From a bacterium (GTDB lineage: Bacteria > UBA9089 > CG2-30-40-21 > SBAY01): a DNA stretch of 5,496 nt. The notes beneath the pieces are model-generated. The model had not been told where the DNA came from. It did no database searches and worked only from the letters and a program-made list of their open reading frames with translations. The stretch spans positions 1 to 5,496 of the forward strand of contig JBFLYA010000249.1 of the NCBI GenBank assembly GCA_040757115.1, written 5' to 3'. Positions 1-5,493 of this stretch are shown here, in pieces (position 1 is the first letter of the stretch; each line of letters opens with the position of its first letter). The position numbers and the translations under genes are program-made.

Positions 1-44
1 TTAAATAAATTATCAAAGAGCAGATTATGTTAACAAGATTTATC

Positions 45-617
45 TCAATTTTTAGTTTTTTTAAATTTAGTTATATCTTGCTGGGGGATAGTCTGTCTTT
101 TTTTACTTGACATTATACCGCACATCTCTACTATCACATAAATAATAAGTGCTCGAAACTGCCAGTTTTTTCTTCTATCCTTAATTACTTTTATTAATGT
201 TGGTACGCCTGCTTTACCAATATTTACTAACTCCATTAACAATCTGCGAATATCATCTCCTTTTGGTATATCGCTTTTTTTAATTTCCTCCATACTTTTA
301 AAATCTTCCAGCCTAAAGAGAGGAAACATCTCTATTCTCTTAACAACTTCTAATACCTTTTTTTCTATTTGCTTCTTCTGTCTTTTAGAAAGCTTAGGTT
401 CACTCTGGTTAATTTCTTTCTTTAGTTGTATTTTAGCCTCTGCTTTTTGTTCTCTACTCTTATCTATTAGCTCCAAGCCCGTAGTTTTTTCTTCTTTGTT
501 CTTCTTAGCAACTTCTTGCTCTTTGCTCTGCTGTCCACAACCAAGAAATATGCAGACCAACAGTATCAATAATCCACTAAAGACTAAATACAACCGCTTA
601 CTGATTACTAATTCCAT
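45..617 (-). CDS. Small HEAT-repeat lipoprotein (hypothetical)
   Basis: Function unknown. From the ATG at 617 the protein has 190 residues. A basic n-region (MELVISKR) leads into a hydrophobic stretch ending LLVCIFLGCGQQ, a plausible lipobox with the lipidated Cys at residue 27, so it is probably a membrane-anchored lipoprotein. Residues 31-95 are Lys/Glu/Gln-rich and probably helical or coiled. Residues about 127-168 (GDDIRRLLMELVNIGKAGVP, then TLIKVIKD and NWQFRALIIYVIVEMCG) look like a HEAT-type alpha-solenoid repeat. The last about 20 residues are Lys/Gln-rich and do not look like the next repeat, so the gene may be truncated or frameshifted. The frame extends upstream to a TTG at 650, but that codon lies in the -35 box of a strong promoter, so I chose the ATG at 617. 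HEAT repeats usually mediate protein binding; no partner is visible here. Confidence 0.7.
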   Translation of the reverse strand: MELVISKRLYLVFSGLLILLVCIFLGCGQQSKEQEVAKKNKEEKTTGLELIDKSREQKAEAKIQLKKEINQSEPKLSKRQKKQIEKKVLEVVKRIEMFPLFRLEDFKSMEEIKKSDIPKGDDIRRLLMELVNIGKAGVPTLIKVIKDRRKNWQFRALIIYVIVEMCGIMSSKKRQTIPQQDITKFKKTKN

Positions 618-626
618 GATATTACC

Positions 627-655
627 ATTATACTCTTTTATTTTAGACAAGTCAA
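627..655 (-). promoter_or_regulatory. Sigma-70 promoter for the HEAT lipoprotein gene
   Basis: Reading the minus strand, the -35 box is TTGACT (655-650) and the -10 box is TATAAT (632-627), with a 17-bp spacer. This is within one base of consensus. Transcription should begin near position 620, only a few bases before the ATG at 617, so the mRNA would be leaderless or nearly so. No Shine-Dalgarno sequence fits in that space. The upstream T-tract (661-667 on this strand) could act as an UP-like element. Confidence 0.75.
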
Positions 656-689
656 CAAAAAAATTTCCCTTTTTCCCATTTTTCCTTAC

Positions 690-848
690 TTACACTGTTT
701 CTAAAACCTCATCAGGCACAAAAAAAGCTGTCCTTAAATCTTCAGCATAACTAATAGAACCAACTACACTACCACCATTTACCAGGATAGTATTATCATT
801 AATCGTCTCCTTATTCATCTCTTCTGAGAAGGTAATGCGCGGGGAACT
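690..848 (-). pseudogene. Fragment of a Big_5 / SbsA Ig-like surface-protein domain
   Basis: A short minus-strand frame ends at TAA 690-692 and encodes PRITFSEEMNKETINDNT, then ILVNGGSVVGSISYAEDLRT and AFFVPDEVLETV. The order matches the bacterial Ig-like Big_5 (SbsA) pattern: an ITFSEEMN strand, a Thr/Asn-rich loop, a V-x-G-x-(I/V)-S-Y strand, and T-A-x-F-x-P followed by a Leu. Such domains occur in tandem in secreted or S-layer-associated proteins. Only about 50 residues remain. The upstream end runs into the ATTGGGGTC tandem repeat, and the frame stops about where the last strand (YTVTV-like) would be expected. An ATG at 818 could start a 42-residue peptide, but I see no sign that it is a gene. 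I read it as a decayed piece of a larger surface protein; the family call comes from motif memory. Confidence 0.5.
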
Positions 849-872
849 ATTGGGGTCGGAACTATTGGGGTC
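843..872. repeat. Perfect 15-bp tandem duplication carrying the GGGGTC motif
   Basis: GGAACTATTGGGGTC occurs twice in immediate succession (843-857 and 858-872) with no mismatch. The second copy continues into the inverted-repeat element at 867-930. The unit contains ATTGGGGTC, which recurs at 2343-2351 and 2400-2408. A perfect tandem copy suggests recent slippage or a repeated insertion at the same site. Confidence 0.85.
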
Positions 873-930
873 AGACCGTGAATGTTGAATGTAAAAGGGA
901 ACTGCTTTCTACATTCAAGGTCTGACCCTA
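867..930. repeat. GGGGTCAGACC inverted-repeat (MITE-like) element
   Basis: The left arm GGGTCAGACC (868-877) plus TTGAATGTA (885-893) is the exact reverse complement of TACATTCAA (910-918) plus GGTCTGACCC (919-928). The left arm carries a 7-base insert, GTGAATG, a partial copy of the neighbouring TTGAATG. The loop is 894-909. There is no coding capacity, so if it moves it must do so in trans. Similar GGGGTCAGACC ends are, from memory, common near IS200/REP-associated transposases in environmental genomes; I cannot confirm that here. It separates the otsB remnant from the Big_5 remnant. Confidence 0.75.
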
Positions 931-936
931 ATCCTA

Positions 937-1011
937 CTACAAAAACAGGAATATATTTTTATTGGATATGTCTTGTTTAAGTTCATTCCAGTGTTGAAAA
1001 AAATATTTCAT
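937..1011 (-). pseudogene. otsB: 5' remnant of trehalose-6-phosphate phosphatase
   Basis: An ATG at 1011, nine bases after the mscS stop codon, opens a 24-codon frame encoding MKYFFQHWNELK, QDISNKN and IFLFL, followed by TAG. This resembles the start of trehalose-phosphatases (HAD superfamily), in which a short helical N-terminus leads to the IFLFLDYDGTL catalytic motif with the nucleophilic Asp. Here the frame stops exactly before that Asp. After two TAG triplets, GATTA (Asp-Tyr in the expected frame) is followed immediately by the GGGTCAGACC repeat at 928, so everything downstream is lost. Its position behind otsA and mscS supports the assignment, since otsB normally accompanies otsA. It cannot make an active enzyme. 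The match is short, so the call rests on motif plus context. Confidence 0.6.
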
Positions 1012-1020
1012 ACGTTCTCT

Positions 1021-2049
1021 CTATCTGGTCTTCTCCTGTTCATAATTTATTGCCCGAATAGGATAAGGAATAACAATTCCTTCTTGGGCATAGCGCTCAT
1101 GGAGCTTTTTGATGAATTCATGCTTTATTAAATAATTATCCACAAATTCCTTAGCCCGCAGAATTACGGTAAAATTAATGCTGGAATCACCAAAGGTATG
1201 ATATCTGATAAATGGCTCAAAACTGGCTACTCCCCCCAGAACACCTTTCATTACCTCACGCGCTACCTCAATGGTAACCTCTTCCACTTTCTTTAGGTCA
1301 CTGTTATAGTGAACTCCAACCTGAACTAAAACCGCCAACTCTTTATCAGGTAGATAATAATTTGTGATCACGGCCTGGGAGAGTTTGTTATTCGGAATAA
1401 GCACCACATTATTGGGCAACATTCGGACTTTGGTAACGCGCCATCCGATATCCTCTACATAACCCTCCTCGCCTGTATCAATCTTGATAAAATCGCCTAC
1501 CCGAATATTCCTTGATGCGGAGACATAAAATCCCGCGAACAGATTGGAGAGTGTATCCTGCAGGGCCAATGCCACCGTCAGCCCGCCAACGCCCAATGCC
1601 GCCAGGATAGGCGCTATGGATATCCCGAGGCTGTTTAACGCAATGAGAATTCCGATTGTTAAAATAATTATCCTTGATATGTTCTGTGTCAGGCCAACAG
1701 GAAGGGCTACCTCAACCTTTTTTGAATAATGTTTAATGAGTCGGGTAGTTATGTTGACAAGGGCTATAGTTACTGACATAATACCCAGCAGAAGCAGAAT
1801 CTTCCTCGTAACAAAAACCTCTTCATCAGACAGTTTTGAAAACTCAAGCGCCAGATATACGGCGAGCATAAGACACCATATAACACATGGGCATCTTATC
1901 GCGCCAATGATAATATTGTCCACCTCACTCTTGGTCCCCTTGGCCCAGGCCGAAAGGCGCCTGAATATGACCTGCCTGGCTATATATCCTAAGGTCAATG
2001 TAACCACAAACACCGCCAAAGGCATGATGGTCATAAATAAATTTTCCAT
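1021..2049 (-). CDS. MscS-family mechanosensitive ion channel
   Basis: An inner-membrane channel that opens under membrane tension and releases solutes after hypo-osmotic shock. From the start chosen here it has 342 residues; the numbering below counts from the upstream ATG at 2058 (345 residues). Hydrophobic segments lie near 9-30, 56-73, 84-106 and 126-144. The pore helix of the MscS signature spans about 147-179 (APILAALGVGGLTVALALQD, then NLFAGFYV). It is followed by the beta domain with VGDFIKI, GYVEDIGWRVTKVR and IPNNKL at 187-225, and an alpha/beta C-terminal domain ending about 335. Five membrane segments make it longer than minimal MscS (three) and closer to YbdG/YnaI-like forms. Two ATGs compete. 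The one at 2058 directly abuts AAAAGG with no spacing. The one at 2049 has AAGGA about 8 bases upstream and is preferred. It begins just after the otsA remnant's stop, an operon-like arrangement, and appears intact. Confidence 0.93.
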   Translation of the reverse strand: MENLFMTIMPLAVFVVTLTLGYIARQVIFRRLSAWAKGTKSEVDNIIIGAIRCPCVIWCLMLAVYLALEFSKLSDEEVFVTRKILLLLGIMSVTIALVNITTRLIKHYSKKVEVALPVGLTQNISRIIILTIGILIALNSLGISIAPILAALGVGGLTVALALQDTLSNLFAGFYVSASRNIRVGDFIKIDTGEEGYVEDIGWRVTKVRMLPNNVVLIPNNKLSQAVITNYYLPDKELAVLVQVGVHYNSDLKKVEEVTIEVAREVMKGVLGGVASFEPFIRYHTFGDSSINFTVILRAKEFVDNYLIKHEFIKKLHERYAQEGIVIPYPIRAINYEQEKTR

Positions 2050-2062
2050 CCTGAACATCCTT

Positions 2063-2353
2063 TTATGTTTTCTTCAGCGCCGTCAGTTCAGTTATAATAT
2101 TCCCTGCCCAGCGGTAAATATTATTTTCAGCAATAGCCTTCCTCATATTATTCATCCGTTTCTTCTTCTCATTTACCGGCATTTCCAAAGTAAGTTTTAT
2201 CGCCTCAGCAAATTCCTCAATGGTATAAGGGTTGAATTGGATAGCATCGGTTAATTCTCTTGCTGCACCGGTAAATTGGCTTAAGATAAACACACCCAAT
2301 AAATCTTTTTTTGCCTCTACATATTCTTTGGCAACAAGGAGTATTGGGGTCAA
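2063..2353 (-). pseudogene. otsA: 3' remnant of trehalose-6-phosphate synthase (GT20)
   Basis: The frame encodes 96 residues matching the C-terminal end of OtsA: LVAKEYVEA, GVFILSQFTGAARELTDAIQ, FNPYTIEEFAEAI and ENNIYRWAGNII. E. coli OtsA has the equivalent NLVAKEYVAA and GVLVLSQFAGAANELTSAL near its end. The whole enzyme is about 460 residues and makes trehalose-6-phosphate from UDP-glucose and glucose-6-phosphate. About 360 N-terminal residues are gone, including the glucose-6-phosphate site and the DGMN part of the UDP-glucose loop. The break falls inside DGMNLVAKEY: the apparent start (TTG at 2353, then Thr-Pro-Ile-Leu) is encoded by the inserted GAGTATTGGGGTC repeat and is not native. 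The natural C-terminus is retained, ending four bases before the upstream mscS ATG. It is almost certainly inactive. Confidence 0.85.
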
Positions 2354-2408
2354 ACCTTGAAGAATTTAGAATATTATCTACTTTCTTTTTAAAAAGAGTA
2401 TTGGGGTC
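2339..2408. repeat. Pair of GAGTATTGGGGTC direct repeats
   Basis: GAGTATTGGGGTC occurs at 2339-2351 and again at 2396-2408, an exact 13-bp match 57 bp apart in the same orientation. The first copy continues CAAACCTTGAA, a diverged form of the CAGACCTTGAATG sequence seen in the arms of the 867-930 element, so all belong to one repeat family. The second copy continues into GAGATTAAAGTCTC (2407-2420), a short inverted repeat. No right arm was found near either copy. The first copy forms the broken edge of otsA. Confidence 0.75.
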
Positions 2409-2470
2409 GAGATTAAAGTCTCATCATTGCGTCATTTTCTTTCATACTTCTATTTGACAATACCATTTTC

Positions 2471-2546
<76 letters not shown>

Positions 2547-2686
2547 CCTAAATAGTCAGTAGTGCTCTGTCGCTGATAATTTGATTAGCAGGGAAAGTAA
2601 GCATAAAATAATCACAAACAAAATGCTTGTGTTACTCTATTCATTAATTGATTAGCAATGGAACATTAGACTAATGATTTTTCTTC

Positions 2687-2765
2687 TGGTCGGGGCGACT
2701 GGATTTGAACCAGCGACCTCATGGTCCCAAACCATGCGCGCTAAACCAAACTGCGCTACGCCCCG
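2687..2765 (-). tRNA. tRNA-Pro (anticodon UGG)
   Basis: A 79-nt cloverleaf with encoded CCA (2689-2687) and discriminator A. The acceptor arm CGGGGCG/CGCCCCG pairs perfectly. The D-stem is GCGC/GCGC with an 11-base D-loop, slightly long. The anticodon stem CATGG/CCATG carries loop TTTGGGA with anticodon TGG. The T-arm is GCTGG/CCAGT around TTCAAAT. It reads CCN proline codons, mainly CCA and CCG. A possible promoter lies about 110 bp upstream: TTGACA at 2903-2898 and TATTGT at 2880-2875 with a 17-bp spacer, but the -10 is weak and the sequence sits in ACTCAAA repeat debris. Confidence 0.96.
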
Positions 2766-2984
2766 AGTATCAAAAAACAGTAACCGTTCAGGTAATCCTT
2801 TACCGCAGAGACGCAGAGAAACAGAGAGGAAAATATCTTTTTTTGTAACCGTTCAGCCGTGTCCATCAGATGGGACAATATTAACTCAAAACTCAAATGT
2901 CAAAACTCAAAACCTTAAAACTAGTGTCGTGTTGAATAAGTTTTGCACGGGGCATCATCAGGTTTCGTAACCTGCAAACGGATA
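2766..2984. other. Gene-free repeat debris upstream of tRNA-Pro
   Basis: I see no convincing coding sequence on either strand. The stretch holds two exact copies of GTAACCGTTCAG (2780-2791 and 2845-2856). Between them is a CGCAGAGACGCAGAG tract (2804-2818). A run of ACTCAAA-type repeats follows (2883-2913). There is a perfect hairpin with a 6-bp stem and 4-base loop, CAGGTT-TCGT-AACCTG (2959-2974); it has no T-run, so it is not a typical terminator. Confidence 0.7.
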
Positions 2985-3244
2985 ATTGGTAACTGGTAAT
3001 TGGTAATTGGTTAAATAGTTTCGTCCTGAGCTCAGCCGGTAATCCTTCAGTTATCAGTGGTAAAAACTAAATAGAAATTTTCTCTCGCAAAGACGCAAAG
3101 TTCGCAAAGATTATAATTTATTCCTTTGCGTTCTTTGCGCCTTAGCGAGAAATTTAATCTTTATGCCTTTCTCCCACCAATAACTGACCGATTACCTCAG
3201 CCGAACGGTATTTAATTACCAGTTACCAATTACCAGTTACCAAT
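2985..3244. repeat. 260-bp nested palindromic (MITE-like) element
   Basis: Three pairs of inverted arms nest around a 13-base centre. Outer: 2985-3017, made of about 7-bp TTGGTAA units, pairs with 3209-3244; the first 21 bases are identical. Middle: 3038-3060 pairs with 3174-3196 (19 of 23). Inner: 3083-3109, the TCTCGCAAAGACGCAAAG type, pairs with 3123-3149 (23 of 27). CTGAG (3026-3030) also pairs with CTCAG (3196-3200). As single strand it would form one long interrupted hairpin. There is no ORF, so it is non-autonomous if mobile. Its 3244 end interrupts the protease pseudogene immediately after DTGA. No target-site duplication is obvious. Confidence 0.8.
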
Positions 3245-3333
3245 GCTCCCGTATCAACCTTAGCATCAAGCTCTATCGCAGGTTTATCTTTTAAAGGATT
3301 CCTGAGTTTAATTGTGGTCTAGCCTATGCCCAT
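3241..3333 (-). pseudogene. Truncated clan AA (retropepsin-like) aspartic protease
   Basis: From an ATG at 3333 the frame reads MGIG, TAG, then TTIKLRNPLKDKPAIELDAK and VDTGAL. Bacterial single-domain clan AA aspartic proteases begin in this way: a short strand starting MG, an IKLxNP motif, then a VDTGA active-site loop in which Asp is catalytic (the protein acts as a dimer). Two lesions inactivate it. Codon 5 is TAG where the family usually has an aromatic residue, one base from Tyr. The frame is cut directly after DTGA-Leu by the 260-bp palindrome, removing the other about two-thirds of the roughly 100-120-residue protein. I could not find the missing part on the far side of the palindrome. 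Its promoter and ribosome binding site look intact, so inactivation may be fairly recent. Identification is by motif only. Confidence 0.65.
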
Positions 3334-3340
3334 TTTAATA

Positions 3341-3381
3341 CCCCTTTATTATATTTTATCACAATATTTGTTTTTGGTCAA
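3341..3381 (-). promoter_or_regulatory. Sigma-70 promoter and ribosome binding site of the broken protease gene
   Basis: On the minus strand the -35 is TTGACC (3381-3376) and the -10 is TAAAAT (3358-3353), with a 17-bp spacer. Transcription should start near 3346. AAAGGGG (3347-3341) is a good Shine-Dalgarno sequence seven bases before the ATG at 3333. The -35 begins only eight bases after the lptD stop codon, so the gene was an independent unit. With its gene destroyed, this promoter would now transcribe through the palindrome towards tRNA-Pro. Confidence 0.65.
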
Positions 3382-3388
3382 CTAATTT

Positions 3389-5290
3389 TTATTTTAAATT
3401 AAAATTAAGCCAAAATTCTGTATCTTTACTATGTCGGACAGAAAATTTAGCATTCCAACAATGTCCGTCTTTTTCAAGAATCAATCCGCTTTCTTTTATT
3501 CTACGGTCTTTGAGGTCATAATACATCTGGAGTCGAATATGAGTTTTTGGTGAGATGTTAAAACTAACATAATTAGACACATCTAAAATATCCTTATTTT
3601 CTACAGAATGCTCCCTGTAGAAAAATACACTTCCTCCATATTGCCACTTATCCCTTGCTAAATCAAAGTAACTCTCAACTTCCTCTATTTGAGATGATTT
3701 GAAACTATAGGTAGTTTTTAAGGAACCTGCAAGATTATTTTTTAAGGCAAAGTGGACATCAGCAATTAATGGAAATAAACGTATTTTATTGATTTTTAAA
3801 GGTTCATCTTTGTGTTTGCGAAGGTCAAATCCTGCTCCAATTTCTCCCCGTATCTTTCTATTCATCCACAGGTATAATGTCCCGGTTAGTGCATTTGTTT
3901 TTACTCCATAATATTCGTCTGTCTTAAACTTTTTTGTTAAATTATGATTTAGATTCAGTTCTGAGTATCCTCCGATTTTATTTCTTAAATTTAAACCCAG
4001 ATTTAACTCTCCGGTTGCTTTTTCCTCTTCTTTAACTATTCCTGTAAGTCCAAATTTAGGGGAGAAAACTACCCTGTCTGATAAGAAATTTGCCTTTTTT
4101 AAAAAATTAACACCAACAATTCCTTTAAGATAGTGTGTGTTGGTCATTGAACCAGATTGATTTGCTACTTCAACATTTAAATTCGAATACCAATTATTTC
4201 TTTTGATTGATTTGGTCTGCAGAGTCAATTCAGGCAAAAGAGTCGTCTCTTTTTTAAAATCATTAAATTCCCTTGCCCAGCACTCTATTTCCTCACCGAC
4301 TAATCTAATGGTATAATCTGGATAGGTTTTAGTCACGGTGAGGTAGTTTTTTAATTCCCATGTTCCCGCACTACATCTTCCTTCGATAGGATAGTCGCGG
4401 GTGACATTTTTATCGCTTAGAGATTGTAGATAAAGAATTCCGGTTATATCTTTAAATCTTTGAAGGTGTTTTGCATCTATCTCCCATCGTTTTGTATCTT
4501 TAACATCATCGGGCTTTTTCCGCTCGTGAATATAATAGAGATAAGTTTTTCCTTGCGAAATGCTATCTTTCCAATATTTATGTTCTATCCCATTCCCAAA
4601 CCCCTGGTCTTCAAGGAAACTTAAGTGTAATGACCCAATAGACTTTGAAGTAAAGGCATAATCGTAAGTCACTCCTACGGAATTCCCTTTTTCTTCACTT
4701 TTCCCGGTCTTCATAATTATTTTGCCCTTTCTTTCTTTCAAAGACATAGAGTAAAAAGGGAGATAAAATAATGGCACCTTTCCTACTTTAAAAACAATCC
4801 TTTTTGCTATTATTTTTTCCTTTGGGTGAACGATAATTTTACCAGCCTTCAGGCAATAATGAGGTCGAGGTAAATCACAGGTAGTTAGAGAGGCATCCCT
4901 TAAAGTAATAGTTCCGGTTTCAAACAAGGCGTCAGAACCTCTACAATAATAAGGTTTTATAAAAATATATGGTTCTTTCATTTTACCTTGTTTTGTCTTC
5001 AAATTATAGTTTGCCTCGTTACTCTCAAATTTTTCTCCTTTCTCGCCTCTCAAAACTACTTTACCTCTGGCTAAAAGTTCATCTTTGGTCAGATTCAATT
5101 GCATCCAATCTGCCTCTAACCCCATTTCATCAGAATTTAACTTTACGCTACCCCACAGCGTAACTATCTCTTCACTGCCTATCTTTAGATACTCGGCATG
5201 GTCTGCATGCTCAAGGGTTACCGTTCCCTGGGCAGACAAATTTATACCTGGTATTATCAATAAACTAAAAGATAAAAGTAGTCTTTTCAT
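3389..5290 (-). CDS. lptD: LPS-assembly protein LptD (OstA/Imp-like)
   Basis: Outer-membrane beta-barrel that, with lipoprotein LptE, inserts lipopolysaccharide into the outer leaflet. The protein has 633 residues; many LptDs have 700-800. Residues 1-20 form a Sec signal peptide with probable cleavage after LSA. Residues about 22-110 are the OstA beta-jellyroll, with repeating strands such as VTLWGSVKLNSDEMGLEAD and ELLARGKVVLRGE. Residues 135-185 hold the family signature TTCDLPRPHYCLKAGKI followed by GKVPLFYLPFYS. The rest (about 190-633) is alternating beta strands typical of the barrel, ending GHCWNAKFSV and EFWLNFNLK. Cysteines at 116, 138, 146, 306, 337 and 611 could form disulfides, but the E. 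coli pattern is not obvious. The ATG at 5290 has AAGGTGA just upstream. It has no visible lpt or surA neighbour. No hairpin terminator follows the TAA. Confidence 0.9.
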   Translation of the reverse strand: MKRLLLSFSLLIIPGINLSAQGTVTLEHADHAEYLKIGSEEIVTLWGSVKLNSDEMGLEADWMQLNLTKDELLARGKVVLRGEKGEKFESNEANYNLKTKQGKMKEPYIFIKPYYCRGSDALFETGTITLRDASLTTCDLPRPHYCLKAGKIIVHPKEKIIAKRIVFKVGKVPLFYLPFYSMSLKERKGKIIMKTGKSEEKGNSVGVTYDYAFTSKSIGSLHLSFLEDQGFGNGIEHKYWKDSISQGKTYLYYIHERKKPDDVKDTKRWEIDAKHLQRFKDITGILYLQSLSDKNVTRDYPIEGRCSAGTWELKNYLTVTKTYPDYTIRLVGEEIECWAREFNDFKKETTLLPELTLQTKSIKRNNWYSNLNVEVANQSGSMTNTHYLKGIVGVNFLKKANFLSDRVVFSPKFGLTGIVKEEEKATGELNLGLNLRNKIGGYSELNLNHNLTKKFKTDEYYGVKTNALTGTLYLWMNRKIRGEIGAGFDLRKHKDEPLKINKIRLFPLIADVHFALKNNLAGSLKTTYSFKSSQIEEVESYFDLARDKWQYGGSVFFYREHSVENKDILDVSNYVSFNISPKTHIRLQMYYDLKDRRIKESGLILEKDGHCWNAKFSVRHSKDTEFWLNFNLK

Positions 5291-5326
5291 ATCACCTTCA
5301 ACTAACTGTTTTTAAGCCTTTTTAAA

Positions 5327-5368
5327 CACCGAAAAACGCGAAAAACACGAAAAAAAGGTAAGCGTTCA
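5327..5368. repeat. CGAAAAA-type tandem repeat plus GTAAGCGTTCA motif
   Basis: Three roughly 9-bp units, CACCGAAAAA, CGCGAAAAA and CACGAAAAAA, run from 5327 to 5355 and are followed at once by GGTAAGCGTTCA (5357-5368). The latter differs by one base from the GTAACCGTTCA copies at 2780 and 2845. The tract lies 37-78 bases upstream of the lptD start, inside its presumed leader or promoter region. I could not identify a convincing -35/-10 pair for lptD in it. Confidence 0.6.
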
Positions 5369-5383
5369 AGTGGTGTAACAAAA

Positions 5384-5414
5384 GGAGATGTGGAGATTAA
5401 GGAGATAGGGAGAT
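5384..5414. repeat. Four GGAGAT units, about 8-9 bp apart
   Basis: GGAGAT occurs at 5384, 5392, 5401 and 5409 (first bases), giving a purine-only-rich tract on the plus strand. The spacing is 8, 9 and 8 bases. It is not an array of ribosome binding sites, because no start codons follow. It looks like a low-complexity dispersed repeat. Confidence 0.6.
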
Positions 5415-5429
5415 ATTATTAAAAAAATT

Positions 5430-5493
5430 GAAATTAATAGAAATTTATGGAAATTTGTTGTTTTCCACAATCAATTTCTACCTATTTCTATAA
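5430..5493. repeat. Imperfect inverted repeat with 10-bp GAAATT periodicity
   Basis: GAAATT starts at 5430, 5440 and 5450, an exact 10-bp period. The arm 5435-5460 is an imperfect reverse complement of 5468-5493 (about 18 of 26) around a short TTTTCCA loop. The element may continue past the window edge at 5496. The helical-period AT phasing could bend DNA upstream of lptD, but it is more likely another dispersed palindromic repeat. Confidence 0.5.

Noticed and set aside
496-750. Plus-strand open frame opposite the lipoprotein gene
   Set aside because: It overlaps the lipoprotein signal peptide region and promoter on the other strand and has no recognisable motif.
1544-2254. Plus-strand open frames at 1544-1729 and 1736-2254
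   Set aside because: They lie opposite the mscS and otsA coding sequence and show no domain features of their own.
2413-2466. 18-codon minus-strand frame (MVLSNRSMKENDAMMRL) after tRNA-Arg
   Set aside because: It is short, has no ribosome binding site, and ends in repeat sequence; likely chance.
2664-2676. CATTAG-A-CTAATG inverted repeat as a terminator after tRNA-Pro
   Set aside because: The stem is AT-rich and no T-run follows it on the minus strand, so termination is not supported.
2674-2970. Plus-strand open frame of 98 codons starting MIFLLVGATGFEPATS
   Set aside because: It is the antisense of tRNA-Pro running into repeat debris. The GATGFEPATS peptide is a familiar artefact of reading this tRNA backwards.
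2985-3244. Possible CRISPR array from repeated TTGGTAA and CGCAAAG units
   Set aside because: The units are 7-9 bp, directly adjacent and arranged as a palindrome, with no unique spacers and no cas genes.
3319-3321. In-frame TAG in the protease remnant as a recoded codon (pyrrolysine or altered code)
   Set aside because: TAG ends the intact mscS gene in this window, and the protease frame is also truncated, so a simple nonsense mutation is more likely.
4969-5315. Plus-strand open frames opposite the lptD N-terminus
   Set aside because: They are shadows of the lptD signal peptide and OstA domain.
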